Assembly (NCBI RefSeq): GCF_021206925.1
Contig: NZ_JAJPRF010000004.1
Span: forward strand, 124,001-188,000
Length of the DNA stretch: 64,000 bases
Reading direction: 5' to 3'
Origin: Rhodoflexus caldus
Lineage (GTDB): Bacteria; Bacteroidota; Bacteroidia; Cytophagales; Thermoflexibacteraceae
Below the pieces are notes generated by a model that had not been told where the DNA came from, ran no database searches, and saw only the letters and a program-made list of their open reading frames with translations. Positions within the stretch are counted from its first letter, which is position 1. Each line of letters begins with the position of its first letter. Shown one piece after another: positions 8,483 to 14,868 of this stretch. Position numbers and translations under genes: made by a program.

Positions 8483-9624
8483 GAGTAGGGTTATATTCGG
8501 GCAGTTTGCGCGCCGAAGAGGGCGGCGGCTTTACCATTGAGCGCGAAATGCTGGAAGGCATTCGCCTGCTTGCTGCCGAAGGCGAGCATCAATTTATACT
8601 TTACGCGCATCGGCATCAGTTGAAAATCGGTGAAAGCGCAAATTTCAGCCTTTGCAACATTGATACGCCGCTTTGGCAACGGGCATTGTTCAAAGCGGGT
8701 TTGCGCAAGCGGCATCCTTTGCAGGATGTTGTGCTGGCAAGCCGCCCCGACGTGATTTTTTACCTTTCGCCTTGGGAAAATTTCCGCGTAGATGTGCCGT
8801 ACATCAACATTGTTTGGGATTTGCAGCACCGCCGACAGCCGTTTTTTCCCGAAGTGAGCGCCAACGGCGAGTGGGACAAGCGCGAAGGCTACTACCGACA
8901 ATATTTGCCGAAGGCTTCTTTTGTCATCATCGGCAATCAGGCGGGGGCAGATGAGATTTCGCTGTTCTACGGCGTGCATCCCGAGCGCATTTTCCTGATT
9001 CCGCACCTGACCCCGCAGTTTGCCCTGCAATATGCCGAAAAGCCGCAACCGCGCCCGCAATGGCTGCCCAAGGGCGATTATTTGTTTTACCCCGCACAGT
9101 TTTGGGCGCACAAAAACCACATTACGCTCTTGCACGCATTGGCGCGGGTTCACGCTCAGGGCAAAAAGTTGCACCTGATACTGACCGGTTCGGACAAAGG
9201 CAACAAGGCATATGTTCGGCAAACCGCTGCCGACTTGGGGCTTGCCGAATTTGTTCATTTCCCCGGTTTTGTGGCTGAAAATGAGTTGGTTGCGCTATAT
9301 CAACACGCTGTTGCACTGATTTACCCGACGCATTTCGGTCCCGAGAACCTGCCGCCATTAGAGGCTTTTGCGCTGGGCTGCCCCGTGCTGGCATCTGCCG
9401 TTGCGGGTGCGCACGAGCAAATGGAAGATGCCGCGCTGCTGTTCAGCCCCATATCGGCGGAAGAAATGGCGGCAGCCGTTTTGCAACTGCACGGCAATGA
9501 GCCGCTACGCCGCGAAATGATTGCCAAAGGCAAAAAAATCGCCGCGGCACGTTCCCAAGCCAATTTTATGAACCGATTCAGGGAATTATTGCAACGTTTT
9601 GCACTCTTGCGGCGGTGCTGGTAA
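8479..9624 (+). CDS. Glycosyltransferase family 4 (GT-B fold)
   Basis: Sugar transferase of 381 aa with two Rossmann-like halves. The N-terminal half begins RVGLYSGSLRAEEGGGFT, with a Gly-rich acceptor-side loop, and contains YINIVWDLQHRRQP near residue 115. The C-terminal half holds LFYPAQFWAHKNH, the FPGFVAENELVALYQHA strand and HFGPENLPPLEAFALGCPVLA near residues 287-307, the E-x7-E nucleotide-sugar signature of GT4 enzymes. The ATG at 8479 overlaps the upstream stop (ATGA). It is the last gene of the polysaccharide cluster; a 252-bp gap with a degenerate palindrome follows and the next gene is convergent. Donor and acceptor are unknown. Confidence 0.88.
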   Translation: MRVGLYSGSLRAEEGGGFTIEREMLEGIRLLAAEGEHQFILYAHRHQLKIGESANFSLCNIDTPLWQRALFKAGLRKRHPLQDVVLASRPDVIFYLSPWENFRVDVPYINIVWDLQHRRQPFFPEVSANGEWDKREGYYRQYLPKASFVIIGNQAGADEISLFYGVHPERIFLIPHLTPQFALQYAEKPQPRPQWLPKGDYLFYPAQFWAHKNHITLLHALARVHAQGKKLHLILTGSDKGNKAYVRQTAADLGLAEFVHFPGFVAENELVALYQHAVALIYPTHFGPENLPPLEAFALGCPVLASAVAGAHEQMEDAALLFSPISAEEMAAAVLQLHGNEPLRREMIAKGKKIAAARSQANFMNRFRELLQRFALLRRCW

Positions 9625-9778
9625 TGACAACTTGGCACAGCAAACGCGGATTTTTTTGTTCTAAAACATCTCCATCAGCAGTCATCCGTGAATCTGCCAA
9701 AATCCCCGTGAAATTTATACAAAAGCACAAGATGTTTGCGAAAAATGTTTTATATAAACCACTGAAAAACAAGTATTT

Positions 9779-9811
9779 AAACCTGATAGGTCTTGGATAT
9801 CTGTCAGATTT
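9779..9811. repeat. Degenerate palindrome at end of polysaccharide cluster
   Basis: An imperfect inverted repeat: the left arm begins AAACCTGATAGG and the right arm ends CTGTCAGATTT. It is followed by TGTGTA, the same flank as the perfect palindrome at 54819-54851. It lies between the convergent ends of the GT4 gene and trmB, the position of a bidirectional terminator. The rest of the 9625-9876 gap is AT-rich and shows no gene that I trust. Confidence 0.5.
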
Positions 9812-9876
9812 GTGTACAAAATTCACACTTGCTTAGTTTTCAAAGCCGTTCCATGGCAACTTCGCTATGGAACAAT

Positions 9877-10548
9877 TTACCACAAACGACACTTCAAATA
9901 ATGAATCTTATGCCCTTTGGCAACAAACATTTCCTCATATTTGGTACGGATGGGTTCGCCGTTGATGTCTAAATGGTCGGCTATCAGCGGCGACTCGTAG
10001 AGGTCTTCGGTGTAGGATAAATCCGTGATTTTTTCGTTTTGCAGCACTTCCATTGTGTAGTGGAAAAGCTGGTCGCTGTCGGTGCGGAGGCGCAACCACA
10101 TGCCCGGCTTGCCAATGTTGCGGTAGTGCTGCAAAAATCGCGGATTGGTTAGGCGGCGACGCTCATCGCCGTCTTTGGGGCGCGGGTCGGGGTGGATGAG
10201 CCATATTTCGCTCACTTCGCCCGCGGCAAAGAACATCTCAATATTCTGAATTTGTGTGCGCAGGAATGCGGCATTGTGCAGCCCTTTCTGCAAGCACTGC
10301 TGGCTGCCTTTCCACAGTCGCGCACCTTTGATATCTACACCGATAAAATTTTGTTCGGGAAATTTTTCGGCAAGGGCTACGGTGTATTCGCCGCGTCCGC
10401 AGGCCAATTCCAACGCAATTGGGTTGGTATTATGAAAGTAGGTTTCGTGCCAATTGCCGCAAATGGTTTCGTAGTGCGGCTTGCCGCGTTCAAAAACATT
10501 ACGCGCCACCTGATTGGCAGCAAAACGCGCTAATTTATGTCGTCCCAT
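9877..10548 (-). CDS. trmB: tRNA (guanine(46)-N7)-methyltransferase
   Basis: Makes m7G at position 46 of the tRNA variable loop using SAM. The SAM site reads IALELACGRGEYTVALAEKF, then FIGVDIKGARLWKG, and the family-defining active-site segment is LIHPDPRPKDGDERRRLTN, which corresponds to the DPWPK..H.KRR motif of E. coli TrmB with Arg in place of Trp, a variant I believe is usual in Bacteroidota. The ending (IHYLKCRLW) also fits. The length of 223 aa is standard. It is monocistronic or downstream of dusB on the same strand, separated from it by a 229-bp gap with an inverted repeat. Start at the ATG at 10548, at the domain's N-terminal RHKLARFAAN. Confidence 0.93.
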   Translation of the reverse strand: MGRHKLARFAANQVARNVFERGKPHYETICGNWHETYFHNTNPIALELACGRGEYTVALAEKFPEQNFIGVDIKGARLWKGSQQCLQKGLHNAAFLRTQIQNIEMFFAAGEVSEIWLIHPDPRPKDGDERRRLTNPRFLQHYRNIGKPGMWLRLRTDSDQLFHYTMEVLQNEKITDLSYTEDLYESPLIADHLDINGEPIRTKYEEMFVAKGHKIHYLKCRLW

Positions 10549-10647
10549 AGTGTTTTTTGTATCACCAATTGTGCATAGCCCCGCAAAGTTTTGCTAAGCA
10601 CGCATCAAATTTATGTATGTGCACTAAATCGCCCCTTCAAATTTTCT

Positions 10648-10748
10648 ACCGCCAAGTCCGCAAAGTGCTACGCAAAGAGCACTGAGTGTTTTTATGATAA
10701 ACCTTTTCTTTGTGTACACTGCGGTTAAACCTTTGCGCACTCTGCGGT
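10648..10748. repeat. Intergenic CGCAAAG-type inverted repeat
   Basis: Between dusB and trmB. The left arm ACCGCCAAGTCCGCAAAG (10648-10665) and the reverse complement of 10731-10748 agree at 15 of 18 positions. The interior adds further CGCAAAG units (10671-10677 and, inverted, around 10709). A related single unit lies at 10591. Elements built from (A/C)CGCAAAG are scattered between genes in many Bacteroidota genomes; whether this copy acts as a terminator or an RNA processing site is not known. The rest of the 10549-10777 gap holds nothing else I recognise. Confidence 0.55.
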
Positions 10749-10777
10749 GAAAAGTACGTTCTCATGTGATGAAGTAC

Positions 10778-11782
10778 TTATGCTTCCGTCATATCAAATT
10801 GCACATCAGCGAAGCGTTCTACCACCTCATCCAGCACGGCAGAAACGGCTTCCTGTGTAGTAGCTTCCACCAAACGCGTGCGGTATTCCTTGAAGTGAGG
10901 AATAAATCGGAAATAGTTCGTATAGTGGCGGCGCATTTCAAAAATGCCCATTTTGGGGCCTTTCCAGCGCACGGAAAAATCCAAATGTTGGCGGCAAGTT
11001 TCCACCCGCTCCTGCAAAGTCGGCGGCGGCAATTTTTCGCCTGTCTGCATGTAGTGCTTCACCTCGCGGAAAATCCACGGGTAGCCAATGGATGCCCTGC
11101 CAATCATGATGCCGTCCACGCCGTAGCGGTTGCGATATTCCACCGCTTTTTCGGGGCTGTCAATGTCGCCGTTGCCGAAAATCGGGATATGGATATTGGG
11201 CAGGTTTTTCACCTCGGCAATCAGTCGCCAGTCGGCTTGTCCTTTGTACATCTGCGCACGGGTGCGCCCGTGAATGGTAAGCGCCTGAATACCAACATCT
11301 TGCAGGCGTTGAGCAGCTTCAATAATATTGATGGTGCTATCGTCCCAGCCAAGGCGGGTCTTGACCGTTACGGGGCGCTTACAAATTTTCACAATCGCAT
11401 CGGTGATACGCTGCATTTTGGGTAAATCGCGCAGTAAGCCCGCACCTGCTCCCTTACAGGCCACATTTTTAACGGGACAGCCGTAGTTAATATCCACCAA
11501 ATCGGGATTGACCGAATCGGCGATGGCAGCGGCTTCGCGCATCACATCTTCCTTATCGCCGAAAATTTGGATGCCGATGGGGCGTTCGTACTCAAAAATA
11601 TCCAATTTTTGTACACTCTTGGCGGCATCCCGAATCAACCCTTCGGCAGAGATAAACTCGGTGTACATCAAATCCACGCCGTTTTGCTTGCAAACCGCAC
11701 GGAAAGGCGGGTCGCTTACGTCTTCCATTGGCGCAAGCAACAACGGAAATTCTCCCAGCTCAATATCACCGATTTTTACCAT
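10778..11782 (-). CDS. dusB: tRNA-dihydrouridine synthase DusB
   Basis: FMN-dependent reductase that converts uridine to dihydrouridine in the D-loop of tRNA. The TIM-barrel start is LLLAPMEDVSDPPFRAVC (residues 14-31), the catalytic cysteine is in INYGCPVKNVACKGAGAGLL at Cys109, and KTRLGWDDS, ALTIHGRTRAQMYKG and IFGNGDIDSPEKA supply the FMN and substrate contacts. The length of 334 aa is typical. The start at 11782 gives MVKIGDIELG, the usual N-terminus. A CAAAATTA sequence at 11821-11828 reads TAATTTTG on this strand, matching the TAnnTTTG minus-7 box, but I found no good minus-33 box. The CPBP gene is transcribed divergently from 11839. Confidence 0.93.
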   Translation of the reverse strand: MVKIGDIELGEFPLLLAPMEDVSDPPFRAVCKQNGVDLMYTEFISAEGLIRDAAKSVQKLDIFEYERPIGIQIFGDKEDVMREAAAIADSVNPDLVDINYGCPVKNVACKGAGAGLLRDLPKMQRITDAIVKICKRPVTVKTRLGWDDSTINIIEAAQRLQDVGIQALTIHGRTRAQMYKGQADWRLIAEVKNLPNIHIPIFGNGDIDSPEKAVEYRNRYGVDGIMIGRASIGYPWIFREVKHYMQTGEKLPPPTLQERVETCRQHLDFSVRWKGPKMGIFEMRRHYTNYFRFIPHFKEYRTRLVEATTQEAVSAVLDEVVERFADVQFDMTEA

Positions 11783-11838
11783 GCTATTCCGATTGTGAAA
11801 GGCTTTTTATATTTTGCCTGCAAAATTACGCTGAATAT

Positions 11839-12768
11839 ATGTCTTTCGGAAAAGAGGCTGCCCCGTTGCCACCCAAAAGTGCGCTGTGGACTTCGCTGCT
11901 GTTGTTTATACCTGCTTTTCTGGCGGGGTTGTTCTTTTTTAACTTCATAGGTCTTTTGCTGGCGCTCCCTTTTTTTGAATGGGATATTAACCGCCTGCTG
12001 ATGGCGACGGCCTCACCCTCGGGCAATGACCGTTTAGGATTGCTCGTTATGCAGGGTGTGATTGCGGTGGGTAGCTTCCTGTTAGTGCCTGCTTGGTTTA
12101 TGGCGCGGTTTGATGCAGATAAAAATCTGTATCAGCAAACACTGGCAGGCATTCGCCAACCTACGCCTCCGATATTTTGGCTGATTGCCATAGGAATTGT
12201 GCTATTTGCGCTGCCCATGATTGCTTGGGCGGTCAAATGGAACGAGGGCTGGCAATTCCCCGCTTTTCTGGCAGAATTTGAAAAATGGGCACAGGCAAAA
12301 GAAGCCGACCTCAAACGACTGACCTTATTATTGGTTGATTTTCAATCGGTTGGCGAACTTCTGTTGGGCATTTTTGTTATTGCGGTTATTCCGGGTATTG
12401 GCGAGGAGTGGCTATTTCGCGGATTTCTGCAACAGCGATTTCAGCAACTTTTTGGCAACCCGCATGTGGCAGTATGGGTAGCAGCCATTATTTTCAGTGC
12501 TTTCCATCTACAATTCTACGGTTTTGTGCCGCGCACCATTCTGGGGGCTGTTTTCGGCTATCTTTTTATATTCACGGGCAATCTGGCAGTGCCTATGCTG
12601 GCTCATTTTTTTAACAACGCCTATACCGTATTGCTGATGTATGCCTACAATCAAAAATGGATAGCTTTCAATATTGAAGACAGTCCCGAAATTCCGGTAG
12701 TGATGGCGGCAGCATCGGCACTGTTGGTAGGCGGAACTTTGGCTTGGTTGCGCCAACTCAAAAATTGA
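11839..12768 (+). CDS. CPBP family intramembrane metalloprotease
   Basis: Inner-membrane protein of 309 aa with around seven to eight hydrophobic segments. The three CPBP/Abi motifs are complete: GIGEEWLFRGF with Glu189, Glu190 and Arg194; FSAFHLQF with His223; and LAHFFNN with His256 and Asn260. These residues form the active site of the Rce1-like glutamyl protease group. Natural substrates in Bacteroidota are not known. A frame begins further upstream at 11728, but this overlaps the divergent dusB gene and codes for an unconvincing soluble leader, so I use the ATG at 11839. DUF2007 and cdsA follow on the same strand with 14-bp and overlapping junctions, so they may share a transcript. Confidence 0.88.
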   Translation: MSFGKEAAPLPPKSALWTSLLLFIPAFLAGLFFFNFIGLLLALPFFEWDINRLLMATASPSGNDRLGLLVMQGVIAVGSFLLVPAWFMARFDADKNLYQQTLAGIRQPTPPIFWLIAIGIVLFALPMIAWAVKWNEGWQFPAFLAEFEKWAQAKEADLKRLTLLLVDFQSVGELLLGIFVIAVIPGIGEEWLFRGFLQQRFQQLFGNPHVAVWVAAIIFSAFHLQFYGFVPRTILGAVFGYLFIFTGNLAVPMLAHFFNNAYTVLLMYAYNQKWIAFNIEDSPEIPVVMAAASALLVGGTLAWLRQLKN

Positions 12769-12782
12769 TTTTGTACAAATTC

Positions 12783-12998
12783 ATGAACTGGCAAAAGATA
12801 TACGGTACAACTAATTTACCACAGGCGGAAATCATCAAAAATCTGCTGAAAGAGCATGATATTCAAGCTATTATACTCAACAAGCGCGATAGTGCCTACA
12901 ACATGTTCGGCGAAGTGGAAGTTCTCGTACTGCGCGAAGACGTTATTAAAGCCATACAACTTTTAAAACATGAACTGGAAACTGAACGGTCTGACTGA
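12783..12998 (+). CDS. DUF2007 putative signal-transducing protein
   Basis: Small protein of 71 aa. The sequence WQKIYGTTNLPQAEIIKNLL, followed by DIQAIILNKRDSAYN and EVEVLVLREDVIKAIQLL, matches the compact beta-alpha-beta ferredoxin-like DUF2007 fold, a family related to PII-like ligand-binding proteins but without known function. I start it at the ATG at 12783, right at the conserved WxKIY segment; the longer frame from the GTG at 12744 lies inside the end of the CPBP gene. Its last 29 bp overlap cdsA, so it is probably co-translated with the phospholipid enzyme. Confidence 0.82.
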   Translation: MNWQKIYGTTNLPQAEIIKNLLKEHDIQAIILNKRDSAYNMFGEVEVLVLREDVIKAIQLLKHELETERSD

Positions 12999-13809
12999 AC
13001 TGCAACAGCGCATTATTGCGGCTGCCATCGGTGCATTGATTATTCTGGGAGCGCTGGCATACAATGAGTGGACGTATTTTGTCGTATTCTTTTTTATCAG
13101 CATGTTTACGCTGCTGGAATTTTACAAACTACTGGGGCTTGACGGCAACTTACCTCTGCGCACTTTTGGTACTATTGTAGGTCTCTTTTTGTTCACCCTT
13201 ACCTTTTTCGTGGAAAAGTACAACTTCAATCACGAGTTGTACTACCTTGTTTTCGTGCTGCTCTCAACTGCTTTTGTTATCAAGCTATACTCCAAACGCG
13301 ATGAAAAACCCTTTCGCAACATAGCATTTACCTACTTGGGGATAATGTATGTGGCCGTTCCTTTTGCGCTACTCAATACCGCCGTATTTATGAAAGGCAC
13401 TTACAGCAATCAAGTTATTGTAGGCTCGCTTTTTCTGATTTGGGCAAGCGATACGGGTGCTTATTTTGCAGGACGTGCCTTTGGCAAACACAAATTGTTT
13501 TTTCGCATTTCGCCCAAAAAAACATGGGAAGGCAGCATTGGCGGAACGCTACTGGCGCTCATATTCGCCTATATCATTTCATTTTACTGCACCGATTTGT
13601 TCTTGTGGGAATGGCTCTGTATTGCAGTCATCATAGTTGTTACGGGCACCTACGGCGATTTGGTAGAATCACTCTTTAAACGGAGCATCCACATCAAAGA
13701 CTCCGGCAATACCATCCCCGGGCATGGGGGCTTTTTAGACCGCTTTGACAGCCTGCTGCTCTCTGCCCCGTTCATCATTACCTTTGTCAGGTTAGTGAAG
13801 TTATTTTAG
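12970..13809 (+). CDS. cdsA: Phosphatidate cytidylyltransferase
   Basis: Integral membrane enzyme that forms CDP-diacylglycerol from phosphatidic acid and CTP, the branch point of phospholipid synthesis. It has about eight membrane segments. The catalytic region is unmistakable: ASDTGAYFAGRAFGKHKLF, then SPKKTWEGSIGG, and near the C-terminus the CdsA signature GDLVESLFKRSIHIKDSGN followed by PGHGGFLDRFDS. The length of 279 aa is normal. It overlaps the DUF2007 gene by 29 bp upstream. Its 3' end overlaps the convergent STAS-like gene by 23 bp, leaving no room for a dedicated terminator. Confidence 0.95.
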   Translation: MNWKLNGLTELQQRIIAAAIGALIILGALAYNEWTYFVVFFFISMFTLLEFYKLLGLDGNLPLRTFGTIVGLFLFTLTFFVEKYNFNHELYYLVFVLLSTAFVIKLYSKRDEKPFRNIAFTYLGIMYVAVPFALLNTAVFMKGTYSNQVIVGSLFLIWASDTGAYFAGRAFGKHKLFFRISPKKTWEGSIGGTLLALIFAYIISFYCTDLFLWEWLCIAVIIVVTGTYGDLVESLFKRSIHIKDSGNTIPGHGGFLDRFDSLLLSAPFIITFVRLVKLF

Positions 13810-14260
13810 CTTGCTCTAAAACATACGTTACTGCACTGTCAAAATCAGGCATTGATTTGACGGTAAACGGCGCCATGGAACTAAGCGTTTTTTCCAAATA
13901 GTCGGCAATCCAACGTTTGAATGCCCCTGTGTCGTGTGCTTCGCGCAAGCCGATGAGTATAAAATCGGAGGATACGGCCGCTTTCAGTTGTGAAAACCAA
14001 GAAGTTACTAACCATGCTCTGTCCTGCATGGAGGAGCCTCCGCTTTTTGCCTGACTGGAAATACATGCCCGCACAGGGTACTTCTTTATGAACGCCAACA
14101 GACTCTCGTATAAATACCTGTACTCCTGATGGCTGAATTTGCCGATAATTTCCGTGTAAATTACCCGATAGTCAGGGTAGTATAAAATTTGGCCGTAAGG
14201 CTTTGAAAAAAGTATTTCAGGCGCATTGCCATATAAAGCTGACCCGGGGAATGTGTGCAT
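13787..14260 (-). CDS. STAS/SpoIIAA-like small protein (tandem copy A)
   Basis: Uncharacterised 157-aa soluble protein. It aligns along its full length with the next gene upstream on the same strand: both have PYGQ(I/V)LY(Y/F)P near residues 21-29, a FSHxxY helix start, C(I/V)xSQ(A/S) then G(S)S(M/F)QDR(A/S)WL in the middle, RWIADYLE towards the C-terminus and APF(T/S)VKS(M/A)P(D/S)FD at the end. The alternating strand and helix pattern is that of a SpoIIAA/STAS-like fold, as seen in small Bacteroidota proteins of unknown role. No catalytic motif is evident. The 3' end overlaps cdsA by 23 bp. A tandem duplication gave this pair. Confidence 0.6.
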   Translation of the reverse strand: MHTFPGSALYGNAPEILFSKPYGQILYYPDYRVIYTEIIGKFSHQEYRYLYESLLAFIKKYPVRACISSQAKSGGSSMQDRAWLVTSWFSQLKAAVSSDFILIGLREAHDTGAFKRWIADYLEKTLSSMAPFTVKSMPDFDSAVTYVLEQAKITSLT

Positions 14261-14308
14261 CTGCTTTCAAAAATTTAGACCAACGACTCATGTAATCACA
14301 TTTGTTTG

Positions 14309-14785
14309 TCAATAATTGCGGGGTGTGGGCTGTTGCTGCGTCTCTTTGATAAGCGCGATTGCATCGTCAAAACTTGGAGCAGACTTTACCGAAAAAGGCG
14401 CAATTGACGCAAAACTATGCTCTAAATAGTCAGCAATCCAACGCTTGGTATTATTTTCTGAATCTTTAATTCCTATCATCAAAAATTCTTTCGTAGGGAA
14501 GGTGCGGCTCAACATAGGCACCAAATGCATCAGTAGCCAACTTCTGTCTTGAAATGAAGAACCGAAACTGCGCGATTGGCTAACGACACAGGCTTTCGCC
14601 TGCAAACGCTTCAACGCATCATAAGCCGTCATATACACCTGCTTGTATTGTCCATGAGAAAATGAAGCAATCATCTCCACAAAAACAGTATGCAGACGGG
14701 GGAAGTACAGCACCTGACCATAGGGTTCGTCAAAAACCACTTCAACAGGTTCTTCTGCAAAAAGAACGGAAAACGGACGCTCCAT
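14309..14785 (-). CDS. STAS/SpoIIAA-like small protein (tandem copy B)
   Basis: Paralogue (158 aa) of the gene that follows it at 13787-14260, with 48 bp between them. It shares PYGQVLYFP, SSFQDRSWLL, KRWIADYLEHSF and APFSVKSAPSFDDAI with that copy, while the first 20 and last 10 residues differ. The predicted fold is SpoIIAA/STAS-like, so a regulatory or scaffolding role is more likely than an enzyme, but this is inference from fold alone. Two more distant relatives with the same overall pattern lie at 50224 and 59104. The intergenic space upstream (14786-14868) is short and AT-rich; no consensus promoter was found in it. Confidence 0.6.
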   Translation of the reverse strand: MERPFSVLFAEEPVEVVFDEPYGQVLYFPRLHTVFVEMIASFSHGQYKQVYMTAYDALKRLQAKACVVSQSRSFGSSFQDRSWLLMHLVPMLSRTFPTKEFLMIGIKDSENNTKRWIADYLEHSFASIAPFSVKSAPSFDDAIALIKETQQQPTPRNY

Positions 14786-14868
14786 AATTACCCCCTATCG
14801 CTGCTTGAAGATAGAAAATTGACAAGAAAAATCCTAACAATGTTTTGGCGAAATGAAGGAACAGATTA

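Noticed and set aside
9615-9836. 73-codon plus-strand frame after the GT4 gene
   Set aside because: Lys/Phe-rich product without any motif, begins inside the GT4 gene and ends after the degenerate palindrome.
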